This document shows positions 1-9,206 of a stretch of DNA of 11,848 nt, piece after piece (within the stretch, counting starts at the first letter, position 1; every line of letters starts with the position of its first letter). The notes under the pieces were generated by a model. The model did no database searches. It saw nothing but the letters and a program-made list of their open reading frames with translations, and had not been told where the DNA came from. Source of the DNA: Jimgerdemannia flammicorona (lineage: Eukaryota > Mucoromycota > Endogonomycetes > Endogonales > Endogonaceae); assembly GCA_003990745.1 (NCBI GenBank), contig RBNI01006010.1, positions 1 to 11,848 on the forward strand, read 5' to 3'. The translations under genes and the position numbers were made by a program.

Positions 1-8
1 TTTTTTTT
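1..8 (-). other. Poly(A) tail of element 1 (T run on plus strand)
   Basis: Eight T at the very start of the window read as A on the minus strand, exactly where the 3' tail of the minus-strand LINE should lie. The run may be longer outside the window. A target-site duplication cannot be tested because the flank is missing. Confidence 0.6.
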
Positions 9-276
9 ATAGTCACTTGGACTTCCACTTTATTGCTAATTACTATTTAATCTATATTATATTAATACAAAGGTACAAACATACCCTTTACTCAATCTTA
101 CACAGACTCTCCTCTCCTCTCCTCTGGAGAGTTACCAACCCCCCAGTGACCCCAACCCTCCCCCTACTCTTTTCACAAATATATTTTACAGGTCTCCTAC
201 AGATTTCTCCTTCTGGTCCTCACTCCTACCATCAACCATTCAAAATATCCAGGAATAACCACTCTTTTCATATAAC
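9..276 (-). other. 3' untranslated region of element 1
   Basis: This stretch lies between the inferred ORF2 stop (TGA at 279-277) and the A tail. It holds no coherent LINE reading frame. A short purine-rich repeat of GAGAG/GGAGA units on the minus strand (about 109-127) is the only internal structure seen. The plus-strand open frame at 17-301 is an antisense product of base skew. Confidence 0.55.
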
Positions 277-3200
277 TCAAACCCAAAGCACTACGTACTG
301 ACCATCCTCAAATACATAAAGCCAATGTCTGGCAAGCCCAACCCAAATAGCCAGAGCCCACCCAAAAGTCAACCACTTATCTCCAATACCTTCCACTAGT
401 CTATACCAGAGATCACTCCACCTCTCACCCTCTACCCCCCCCAAAGATTACAACTCCAGCCAGTCCTCAATGACCTTCCAAAAATCTCCCAAAACCTCAT
501 ACTTCACCAGTCAATACTCAGGGGTCTGTACTATACCCTCCTTCTGCCTAATATTAAAACACTACTCACACTCCAATGTACTCCCTTTTACCAAATGTCT
601 CAACTGATTTTTCAGCATCACATTGAGCTATAGTAGCCTCCACCATATCACCCAGAACTTAGGGGAAAGCTATCTTGCCATCTGCTTATACTAAGGCCAG
701 ATGTCATTCTAGTCCCACTCTTCACTGATCCCTACCCCCTGCCATAACTCTGGCTACAAATTTCACCCATGCTCTAACAGATATTCTATACTATTCTCCA
801 GCTATCATCCACTAGTACACCACCCAATAGTAGGCAGTTCCATCTTCACATCCATAGTCCCTGCCACTAGAGACCAATGCAGTAGGTACTATCTACTACT
901 TCCTATCAGAATCCTCTATAGTATATCTTCCATACCAATCTCCCACACTCTCTGCAAAAGGGGCACCCACTCTTGACCCTACGGTTCCCTTGCTTGCTTT
1001 AGCCACCATACCCTCAAGTAGTATAAGTACTTAGTGAAGTTCACCAGATCTAGCCCTTCTCTGTCTACTGGCATTGTCAATACCTCCCAGCCAATCTGGC
1101 TCTACTTCTCTGCCCATATCTACAACCTGGTTATCTTCATCAGTCTCTTGACCACACAAGCCAGAAAGTCTAAGTAATATCCCAAATACCATAGCTTAGA
1201 CAGCCAGTACATATTCAGCACTATCACTCTCTCTGACAGAGAGATATAATGGTCTCCTCACCTCAAGAGAACATTCCCCCATGCTAGTAGCCACTGCTCT
1301 CACCAACCATAAGGTATTAGAGAACCATATATCAAAAAATAAATCTCCATGTAGCAGACCACTTCTCCAGCTGAGACCACTATTCCTATCACATCACTGC
1401 TAACTATTTCTCTACCTAGGACCAGAGTCTCACACTTATGCTAATTAAGCCTAGCACTCAAGCACTCCTCATATCATTCCTCTATACACTTCAGTGCTAC
1501 CATATCCTCCACAGAGCTCAGCCTGACCACCATATTATCAGCAAAGACCCCAACCTTCCAGTTTACTCCAAAAATATTCAAACCTCTAATGCTGTATCAT
1601 ATTCTATTCAAAAAGGGCTCCAATGAGAGAGCATAGGAGATCGGTAACAGTGGATCTCCTTGTGACACTCCTCTGCCTAGAGGGAAGGACTCCCCTCTAT
1701 GCCCATTTACTATAATAGTTGTCTGACTCCCCTTCAACAGACAAATCAATGATCTTCTAAACTCTGAGAGGACCCCCATTTGCTTCAATATCACCTTTAG
1801 CCATATATGCTGAACTCTGTCATAAGTCTTCTATTGATTCAGAAAGACTAGTTGACCATTGACCCTGGCTACATAAGTGCTCTCAATAATACTGTGAACC
1901 CATGCTGTCTCATCTCAGATAAAATGACCATGACAAAGCCCCTCTGCTCAGTCCCTAATATCTGCTGAGCCACTCTTTGTAGCCTGGCTACCAAAATCTT
2001 CATCACTAACTTGTGGTCTATATCCCAAATTATGATTAGCCTCTAGTTCTTCCAATCCTCTCTTCTTCTCTTATCCTTGTACAACAGAGCTATAAGCCCC
2101 AGGTACTGTCCCTCAATCCAGGACCCTGAGCCAATGACCTTATCATATATCTACACTATCTCCTCTAGTACAATCTCAACTCCAGCCATCTTCTTCCAAA
2201 AATTCCAAGGCAATCCATCCTCCCCTAGAGCTGTCCTCATACTCATCATTGCCAAAACCTAACACAACTCCTCTCCTTGTTCAGGGGCTTCAAGTTTGCC
2301 CAGGCCCACAGCTGGGTTGGGGTGCCAATCCTTCAACTGCCATTCAATGCCTAGGGCATCTTCCCCACTCTCCTCCTCACTCTACAGCTGCTTCCAGTGA
2401 GACCACAGTTAGCCCAAGATCTCTGGTATCTCAGTCACCATATCCCCTGCCTTGTCCAATACTCCTTCCTACTGCTGCCTTATCCTCTTTGCTTATAGTA
2501 GTCTCAATAGAAACTTTGTAGGCTGTTCCCCCTTCTTCAGACTCTATCATAATAGCCATGCCACCAACCTCTTTACCTGTAGTTTCTCCTCCTCTCTGAG
2601 CAGTCCCTTCAGTTCTACCACCTCCTACTAGATCCTTTGAATTCTCCAGTCTCCTTTCTTACAGTCTACCAAAGACTCAGCCCACCTCTCCAATAGTTTC
2701 TCTAATCTCTGTGAAGCCCACCTAGCATGACTCCTCTGCTGGGCTCCTCTCCCTCTCTCAGCCTCACTTCAGTACCTCTGAGCATCAGATTGTAACCACT
2801 GCCAATGATCCCTGATCTCCAACCCCTGTGCCCTCAAGCTAATAATCCTAGTACTAATATCTACCACCCATTCCTTTTACAAGATATGGTCCCAAAGCAG
2901 CAAGGTATTCAGACACCAATGTTCAGGCCCTTTCCCACTACTCCCAAACCTCCCTCTGTCTAGCATACCCCAGTGGTCCGACCAAGGGCACCAGACTTTC
3001 TCAATCTCACTCCAGACATCCATACCCTAGTACTCAGCCATCAATACTCAGTCAATCCTTGATCCCAACCCTGCCACTCAGTGAGTATAGGTCTGATGAT
3101 CTTCCCACCCAAGTTGCCCTGTATCCACCAAAGAAATCAGTCTCTCAATCTTCTCCCAATCTTCCATCCCTCCACTTCATCAGTCCTGTCCATTCTGTCA

Positions 3201-3631
3201 TTATATATCATATTAAAGTCACCCCCCAGACAGTTAATCCCTACAGCTGCCAAAATACTAGCCTCTTACAAACTCCTTATTCAATCCATATATTCCCCCC
3301 TTTCCACTAGACAGCAGTATGACCCAACAGTCAGGGGACTCCAGCCTGGTCTCCTTTATGCTCTCCACACCAATCTGCCCCCCTAATGTTCAGTGTCTCC
3401 AATGTTCCCCTCCCCCTTTCTAACCAGAATGTCCACCTGACCCTGCTATACTACTACACCTCCCCATTCCCTCATCTAATTCAGTAAGTCCAAGTTAGCA
3501 TCATAGCCCACATCCTATAATAAGAAAAGATCTACATCTAGTCTCTTAAATTAACTAAAGATATTCTGACATCTTGTTGTGCCCCTCAGACCATTGATAT
3601 TCAAAGAGAAGATTCTAGTTGTACTGTTTAT
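277..3631 (-). pseudogene. LINE ORF2 (endonuclease + reverse transcriptase), dead copy
   Basis: ORF2 of a Tad-like LINE nicks target DNA and reverse-transcribes the element RNA at the nick. The APE-type endonuclease lies at about 3631-2940, with SLNINGLRG at the N-terminus, GDFN at 3223-3212 and the intact SDH catalytic motif at 2981-2973. RT follows: GEDGLPW near 2230-2205, motif A near 1845-1810 reading LNQ*KTYDRV, the SQGDP motif near 1665, and motif C at 1545-1530 reading FADNMVV. A C-terminal Cys-x2-Cys-type region lies near 600-520, followed by a Trp-rich tail. About 1,118 codons is a normal length for the family. The start codon is ATA (3631-3629) where the other copy has ATG. Catalytic Asp is Asn in motif A (1839-1837) and in the second Asp of motif C (1536-1534). 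Many in-frame stops and at least one net frameshift confirm a pseudogene. The C-terminal end is my best frame, not certain. Confidence 0.88.
3628..3631 (-). promoter_or_regulatory. ORF1 stop / ORF2 start overlap (ancestral ATGA)
   Basis: On the minus strand the four bases are ATAA: ORF1 ends with TAA in its last three bases, and the ORF2 start aligns to the ATA in its first three. The plus-strand element has ATGA at the same place (9207-9210). This suggests the ancestor ended ORF1 and began ORF2 in one ATGA, the arrangement used for stop-restart translation in several two-ORF retrotransposons. The G-to-A change destroyed the ORF2 start here. Confidence 0.55.
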
Positions 3632-5589
3632 ATTGAATAATATTTAGAGAAAAAGTACCCACTCTGTAATTCCATACTCATCTCTTTGCCAGTAAGATCC
3701 AGGTTCCTCTCTGTCTCAAGCTCATCTGCCTCTCCCTGCTGAGCATCCAGTGCCACCAAGATCTCCTGATAATCTACACCATCCACAGCCTCTATCTCTG
3801 ACTGGTAGTTCTTGCACACCACCTATCACTTTTTCAGCCCTTTTCTCAGACCTCACATATAAGCAGTATGATCATTTGCAATTACTAAAAGTGATACCTC
3901 ATCTACTTGATATGTCTCAGCCTCCAGCAAAACTGCTATTATCTCATCTCAGATTTTTCTCAGCACCTCCTCACTATAAAGAATTTCACCCCAGTGCTTC
4001 TCACTCAGTATCTAAAAGTTCTCCTCTTTTAGCTCCATACCTACCACATTCTCAAGTATTTTCCACAGCCATTTCTCCTCATCCACAGCCTCCTCAACTT
4101 TCTGAGCCACTCTCTTCTCTCTCTCTGCCTGCCCTCTCTCTGTATTCCTCCTTGCCAACTCATCTCAATCTCCTTTAGCACATCCTGCAGTTCATCCTCA
4201 CCAGCAGCCTTGTCTGGCACTCTATACTGAAGGTGCTCTCCCTTGATCATCTCTATATCCTCCATGACAGCACTCACTCTAGAGCCACCTCTCTCCCCCT
4301 GGGTCACCTCAGGAGCCACCCCCTTCTCCCCAGTCCAGACACTCACTCTCAATCCAGCATCTTCAGTAGTGGTCTCCCTTGCTGCCCCCCCTTCCAACTT
4401 TATCAATAGATCCTTCTGAGTATGCCTCCTCTGTACCCTCTTCCAAGCTGCTCAATCCAGCTACACATTCTGGCCATTCATGATCTTCACCACTGTCTTG
4501 GCCTCAAACTCCTTTCAGATAAGTCTCCTCCTTTCAACAGCCCCAGCCAGATCTTCTAATACCTCCAGCAAGTCCTCTTCTTCCTCCTGCATCTCTTTCA
4601 CTCTTAAGACCTTATACTCCACTGGTCTCCATTTGAGTACCACTGGTCAGTCCCACACTCTCCTCATATTCTCCTTGCCCACCAGCCATACCCTAACATC
4701 CACATCTCCTGTTCTGAACTCTGTACCTTTCTAGACCTAAAATCCAACATCTACAATATCCCAATACTCCTTGATAGTCTCTGCAATCAGCCCCCTGATC
4801 ATCTCCTTCAACATTGTAGGAATATTCATCACTGTCAACTATATCACTTGGGGGTCTCAGTATAAGCATCTGGCCATGGAGATCACTACTTCCCCCACCA
4901 CCACCCCCTTCTCCATCACCTCTAATAGCACATTCTCCTCCTCAAATTCAACCTCCTTCCCTTCCAGTCACTTCAAAAACTTCACTAAGACAGCTCCCCT
5001 CACCTTCTAGGCCAGGAGCTCCAGAATCATCCTTGCAGTCACCACCAAGCCCCAGAACTACAGTATGATAGTGAATTCTAACCTCAATTTCTTGAGTAAT
5101 AGAACTGCCACCAGGCCCATTACACCATCTATCAGATCCCTGGGCCTCATGCCCACCCTCTGTCCAGATCCACCATTAACTATCATATTTAGATTTTTTC
5201 CAGATTTGCAGTCTCCTTGCCATCAGCAGTCCCACTCCCCCCAGCCACTACTCTTTCAACCCTGCTGTCCTCACCACTCAGAGCCACTCCACCAGACCCT
5301 ACATCCCTTGCCTTCTCCTTACCCTTCCTCAGCCATTCCTCCAATCTAGATGACAGATATCCCCCCTTCACCTTATCAGTAAAGCTCACCCCCCCAGTCC
5401 CCAGTCTCTCAGCACTCCCTTCTCTCCTTCTACATCCTCCAGGCAGTAAGCCCTACATGCTTCCCCCCAAGTCATGACTCCTCCCCACATACTGTCAGTC
5501 TAATACACTAGGACTACCCTGCTTAGTCTAGATACTCATTGATTGCTATATTACTAGTACCTATTCTCCAAAAATGCTGTTGTGGGTAT
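3628..5589 (-). pseudogene. LINE ORF1 (gag-like), dead copy
   Basis: ORF1 of element 1 corresponds to the plus-strand ORF1 at 7131-9175. LINE ORF1 proteins bind element RNA and form the ribonucleoprotein; that role is taken from the family and not from a domain seen here. Shared landmarks are SF[A/T]DKVK (5386-5369 here), a conserved middle (about 5060-4770, detectable on both copies), and a charged, probably coiled-coil C-terminus with LDLT/LDLA near the end. The start codon aligns to ATA (5589-5587) instead of ATG. Several stops and indels interrupt the frame; open pieces remain at 5389-5189, 4406-4041 and 3822-3628. The final piece reads through a CAG that is TAG in the other copy and ends with TAA at 3630-3628. 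I see no CCHC zinc knuckle or other recognisable domain. Confidence 0.75.
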
Positions 5590-5655
5590 TGCCAGAAGTT
5601 TGTATAATCTGAATGTTACCAGAGAAAGGTATCCACCCTACCAATCTTCTCTGGA
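5590..5655 (-). other. 5' leader of element 1
   Basis: Upstream of the lost ORF1 start, the minus strand still matches the leader of the plus-strand element (7060-7130). Shared blocks include ACCTTTCTC and the pair ACACAAACTTC / ATACAAACTTC. Alignment fades beyond about 5650, where sequence of another LINE fragment begins, so this is taken as the 5' end of element 1. Confidence 0.6.
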
Positions 5656-5990
5656 GTTCCCCTCCACCTCTCTCTCCCCACTAGCTCTAGTGGGTATACC
5701 CTGAGCTAAACCTCAATTATTCTCTAAAAACTACCCATTACCTCACACTCCCCTAGTCAATGTTCAAGAGTCTATATCACTCCCCCCTCCTGCTCAACAT
5801 CTAGACACTCCTCACACTCCTGAGTACCTCCTTCTACCAAGTGGCCTAACCAGTAGTTTAACATGATATTGTACTATAGAAGTCTCCACCATATTACTCA
5901 GAACTTGAAGGGAATCCATCTTGCTACCTGCTTGCCCTACAACCAAATACTACACCAATCTCACTCTTCTCTAATCTCCACTTCCTAAGA
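5656..5990 (-). pseudogene. Fragment of a third LINE: ORF2 C-terminus only
   Basis: This minus-strand piece aligns with positions about 410-740 of element 1 and so is the C-terminal part of ORF2 from a related LINE. In the best frame it reads a Trp-rich stretch (VIWWRLL), then GHLVEGGTQECEECLDVEQE, then LEH*LGEC. That gives Cys-x2-Cys followed by His-x4-Cys, a putative zinc-binding motif common near the ORF2 C-terminus of many LINEs. Stops (TAG, TGA) break the frame. The 5' loss at about 5990 fits incomplete reverse transcription. The missing 3' part (C-terminal tail, UTR, A tail) would lie where element 1 begins, so element 1 may have inserted into it. The right-hand edge is approximate. Confidence 0.78.
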
Positions 5991-6118
5991 ACTACTCTTC
6001 CTAGACAACTTCTTTATCAGAGATAATATCATTGATGGTAATCTTATTAAATAGTATCCATATAGTATCTAAATCTATAAATAGTTTAGTAGTTATTAGT
6101 ATAGTTAGATTAGTCTTA

Positions 6119-6207
6119 TACTATATAACTATATACTAACTCAGCAGTCAGTTGACCTCTTGACATATTAGTTTACATCTTGTACTATATAACTATATTC
6201 TGACTCA
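6119..6207. repeat. 25-nt direct repeat pair, 64-bp period
   Basis: TACTATATAACTATAT followed by ACTAACTCA (6119-6143) recurs as the same 16 bases followed by TCTGACTCA (6183-6207). The two copies are identical at 23 of 25 positions. Nothing downstream continues the period, so it is a pair and not an array. Duplicated upstream elements in an LTR or promoter are one possible origin. Confidence 0.6.
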
Positions 6208-6340
6208 TTAAATACTAATGTACTTTACCTATATTTAGTCTAGTCTAGCTAGCCTTCTATTAGTATAAATATTCCCTCCTCTAGACCTCAGAAACTCAGA
6301 TAAGAATACTAACAAGAATACTTATCCACAATTATCCCTT
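6144..6340 (+). other. Possible solo-LTR or promoter remnant
   Basis: A TATAAATA at 6264-6271 is followed by a pyrimidine-rich CCCTCCTCT tract and then an A-rich, C-poor leader, a layout often seen in fungal LTRs. I cannot find paired TG...CA ends, a primer binding site or a polypurine tract. It could equally be a decayed promoter or chance AT-rich sequence. Confidence 0.2.
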
Positions 6341-6501
6341 CACACACTACTTCTAGTATTAGCCAATAGCAATATTATAAATAGCAAATAAATCTATTTA
6401 ATAACTCATAAACCACTCTTAAGTAAACTTACACTATATTATATCCTACTTTTAGCTAGATCCAGAAATTACCTAATTGTATATTGTCTGCAGCAATATG
6501 T

Positions 6502-6723
6502 CAATTCAACTAAGCTAGTCTTAGTTTCTTAAACTTCCTAAAATATGGAATTCTAAATATCTAGAATAAGTCCAAGAAATAACTTTGGTTAAGATGTCAA
6601 CCTAATCTTGAAATCAACAGGTATAGAGAATGTACTCTATATGAAATTGATCTTAGAAAATAATCTTTCAGAATATTCAGAACTTCCTGAAAACTCTTCC
6701 AGAACTATGAAATACTACTCTAA
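6502..6723 (-). repeat. Unidentified dispersed repeat, copy A (RIP-mutated)
   Basis: Read on the minus strand, this matches 11617-11848 over its length. Short exact blocks include CAAGATCAATTTC/TAAGATCAATTTC, TTGATTTCAAGAT and AAGAAACTAAGAC. Most differences are C-to-T or G-to-A on this copy: TTCGTATGG became TTCATATAG, GATCGGG became GATTAGG, and TCAGG became TTAGA or TTAGG. None of the nine CpGs of copy B survives. There is also a 7-nt deletion in A or insertion in B. The repeat may extend further on both sides. I cannot assign it to a family; a 78-codon open frame across it (6608-6844, plus) is not conserved in copy B. Confidence 0.85.
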
Positions 6724-7059
6724 TAAGTACTCCCTTATAGTAATGAAGTTCAAAGTATCTATATCTGTCTACAGATCTACTAGTTCACTTGTCTCTTTAT
6801 TTTTAAATTATTTCAATCTGAGGTTTATTCACTCTAGATACTAGAGATATTTTTACAAGTTTGCTATCTATATAGTAGCTAAATTATGGCTTCTTTTTCT
6901 GTAAGTTACTTTATATAGTTGTGAGATTCATGCATTTGTATATTTTATATAATTATGAGTTTATATATATATATTTTGTATAATTATACAAATTATATAA
7001 CTATAAAATCTGAGAACTGCTAACTATAATACCACATTATATCAAATATCAGATTTAGA
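6724..7059. other. Very AT-rich spacer upstream of element 2
   Basis: No gene is supported. The region becomes extremely AT-rich around 6940-7010, with TATATA runs and a perfect palindrome (listed separately). It lies directly upstream of the plus-strand LINE, between the two head-to-head 5' ends. Confidence 0.5.
6975..6992. repeat. Perfect 18-nt palindrome
   Basis: TTTGTATAATTATACAAA is its own reverse complement, with no loop. It sits in an AT-rich tract where short palindromes arise easily, so function is doubtful; a protein-binding site or cruciform is possible. Confidence 0.6.
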
Positions 7060-7130
7060 AACTTTCATCAAATGTCTCCTGGAGTGACCACCTTTCTCCT
7101 GCACAATTCACATTACACAAACTTCAAGCA
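7060..7130 (+). other. 5' leader of element 2
   Basis: The leader aligns with 5655-5590 of element 1 on the opposite strand, including the ACCTTTCTC block and ACACAAACTTC just before the start codon. LINEs of this kind usually carry an internal promoter in the leader, but no specific promoter motif can be pointed to. The exact 5' boundary is uncertain by about 20 bases. Confidence 0.5.
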
Positions 7131-9175
7131 ATGGTTTTCAACACAACTCGGAGAAAAGGTATTATAAAAATATCATCAAGTAAGAGTTCTGATGGGTATG
7201 CTGGGTCAGGTGGACCTGGGGCTTTCAGCTGGCAGCATGTGGGGAGAGGTTATGGATTGGAGATGGGGGCCTTTGGAGGGTCAAAGAGTGGTAAGGGCTC
7301 TGGAGGAGGACTGGTGTCTGGTGGATCTGGGGGAAGGCCTAGTCCCTCCAGCTTTGCTGACAAGGTGAAGGCAAGTAGATGGCCTGCTGGAACCAGGGCT
7401 GGCACTGCTGATGGGAAGGGCAAGGCTAGCATCAGGAGGGAGAGTGGCCCTCAGGGGGGAGAGGTGAGTGTAGGGGCTGGAGGGGCTATGGCTGGGGGTA
7501 TAACTGTTGATGGGAGTATGATGGGGGATCAGAAAAAATAAAGAGATGTGACGGCTGATGGCCAGGTGGGGCAGGGGCTCCCAATGTGGAAGGGGGACCT
7601 GGCAGATGGTGTAACAGGGCTGGCAGTGGCCCCATTGCTCAAGAAGTCGATCTTGGAGTTTGAGGCTACCTTGTGCTTTCAGGGCTTAGTGGTGATGGCA
7701 AGGATGATCCTGGGGCTTATTTCGAAGCAGGTGGCTGGGGCAGCCTCAGTGAAGTTCCTGAAGGGTCTGGAGGGGGTTGAGGTGGGCTTTGAGGAGGTGG
7801 GCCCACTGGATGAGGCCCTGAAGACTAGAGTAGTAGTTGAGGAAGTGGTGGTCTCCATAGTGCAGTACTTGGGATGGGACCCCAGGGTGGTACAGCTTCT
7901 GCTGAAGGGGGTAATGATGGTGATGTAGGAGGAGACTAGGAGGAGGGTGGAGGAGGTGATGGTAGAGTATAGTGACATGGTGGAAATTGGCTTCCAGATG
8001 TGGGAGGGGACCACATTCAGGACAGGTGATGTTGATGTCAGGATTCAGCTGGTGGGAAAGGAGGCCACAGGAAAGATGAGTGACTGGCCCTCAGTGCTAA
8101 TGTGGGGGGCATTTGTCTGTAAGGTGTTGAGAGTGAAAGGGAGTGAAGAGGAGGAGGAGGACTTATTGGAGGCTCTGGAGGAGTTGAGTGGTACAGTTGA
8201 GAGGAGGGCAAAGGCCTGGAGAGTGTTTGAGGAGTCCACACATCTGGAGATTGTGGATGGGAAGCATATTTACACTGACAAGAGGCAGTGGAAGTGGGCA
8301 CAGGGGCACAGGAGGCAGAGGGAGCTATTGGCAAGTATGAAAGGAGAGGCAAAGAAGAAGGCAGATGGGACTGAGGTGTCTGGGGGCATTGAAGCCAGTG
8401 TCTGGGCTAGTAAAGGAGAAGGGGAGATGGCAACAAGCAAGGAAGGAGCTGGGAAGGTGCTGAGCAAGGACCCCTATGCAGATGGCACATTCGAGGTCTG
8501 GGAGCAGGAATTGGATGCCACCCCCCCCCCTCTTGTCAGGAGGGGCCTGGCTGTGAAGAGAGTGACAACAGCAGATGTGCAGATGCAGGGGGCCCAGCAA
8601 GTACACTTTGGGGTCCCCAATGTGGCGAAACGGGGCTAGGTGGTGGCAGTTGGTGAGGACAAGCTGGTGGATGTCCCTGAGGAGGAGTGGGATGAGGCTG
8701 CCAGTGTAGGAGCTGATACCACAATGTTGGATACAGGGTGGCCAGGGGGAACCTGCTGTGGATGAGTAAGGTGATGGATAACCTTGTGGCTGAGGAGTTT
8801 GGAGAGGTAGACCTATGTGTGATGCCTGAGGAGCATTGGGCATAGATTCTGTATAGCAATGGGATGGTGGAGGCGCTGAAGGTGGAGATTCTGGCGATTT
8901 TCATAGAGGAGGAGAGATATGAGATTGATAAGGTGAGAGAGGAAGAGCTAACAGTTGTTGCTGGTGAGCAGACTGCCTACTGTTGGGCAGAGCATCATGG
9001 TTTGCATCTCTGACAGGAGGCCTGTCTGGAGTATCATGAGGACTTTGAGGAGAGAGAGGATGGGGTGATGGCTGAACTTCTGGGAGGGTTGGAGGTACAG
9101 GAAGCTGAGAAGAAAGAACTAGCAGCAGAACATGACTTGGACTTGGCACAGGAGGAGTTGAATGTGGATTTGTAG
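7131..9175 (+). pseudogene. LINE ORF1 (gag-like), interrupted copy
   Basis: ORF1 starts at an ATG (7131) that aligns with the ATA of element 1. The first ~130 residues are Gly/Ser-rich and low in complexity, with SSFADKVK around residues 78-85. A more ordinary middle follows (about 7600-8400: hydrophobic and acidic helices, then a Lys/Arg-rich stretch with KRQWKWAQGHRRQRE). The C-terminus is a charged, probably coiled-coil segment ending in LDLAQEELNVDL. Stops interrupt it at 7539 (TAA), 7926 (TAG), 8637 (TAG), 8763 (TGA), 8843 (TAG) and 9011 (TGA). One frameshift near 8740-8790 moves the frame. The final TAG (9173-9175) is CAG in element 1, so the original stop lay later, at the ATGA overlapping ORF2. 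The intact protein would be near 680-690 residues. I see no zinc knuckle or known domain; a role in RNA binding is inferred from position only. Confidence 0.78.
8521..8530 (+). repeat. C10 homopolymer inside ORF1
   Basis: Ten C in a row interrupt an otherwise G-rich coding strand. The ORF1 frame is open on both sides, reading Thr-Pro-Pro-Pro across it. The run is prone to replication or sequencing slippage, so its exact length deserves caution. Confidence 0.7.
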
Positions 9176-9206
9176 AGGATGTGTGCAAGATATAACATTA
9201 TTTCTT

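Larger units (their letters stand above)
1..5655 (-). mobile_element. Element 1: Tad-like LINE, near full length, RIP-degraded
   Basis: A two-ORF non-LTR retrotransposon reads right to left. In its own direction it has a leader (5655-5590), ORF1 (5589-3628), ORF2 with endonuclease, reverse transcriptase and C-terminal Cys/His region (3631-277), a 3' UTR and an A run at the window edge. The order and the motifs SLNINGLRG, GDFN, SDH, GEDGLPW, QGDP and FADN identify a LINE; two ORFs with an APE-type endonuclease and this RT fit the fungal Tad group. It aligns over most of its length with the plus-strand element at 7060-11616, at roughly two-thirds nucleotide identity by eye. Only about four CpG dinucleotides are present (near 295, 981, 1641 and 2979). 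It cannot be autonomous: both start codons are lost and the ORFs carry many stops. The exact 5' edge is estimated from where alignment with the other copy fades. Confidence 0.9.
5991..6501. other. AT-rich intergenic/repeat-derived stretch
   Basis: No coding frame is supported here. The stretch is AT-rich with no CpG that I can find, and it looks like decayed repeat DNA. It contains a pair of 25-nt direct repeats and an LTR/promoter-like segment, both listed separately. Confidence 0.5.

Noticed and set aside
17..301. A 94-codon plus-strand open frame at the left edge
   Set aside because: It is antisense to the 3' UTR and ORF2 tail of element 1, has low-complexity composition and no recognisable motif.
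5377..5400. A suspected frameshift at the C7/G7 run in ORF1 of element 1
   Set aside because: Reading upstream in the SFTDKVK frame gives GGSM and GGC-like sequence that fits the other copy with a single TAG, so no slippage at the run is needed.
6580..6650. A possible Copia integrase-like motif (TPYE-like) on the reverse strand of copy B and plus strand of copy A
   Set aside because: Only a few residues match, stops lie close on both sides, and no other integrase or RT motif accompanies it.
6608..6844. A 78-codon plus-strand open frame in the AT-rich spacer
   Set aside because: It overlaps copy A. The equivalent frame in copy B is not conserved through the 7-nt length difference, and it resembles no protein I know.
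8325..8843. A 172-codon minus-strand open frame opposite ORF1 of element 2
   Set aside because: It lies antisense to the LINE ORF1 frame and is rich in Pro, Ser, Leu and His because the coding strand is G-rich. Similar antisense frames occur opposite most of both elements (for example 3750-4178 and 10085-10818).
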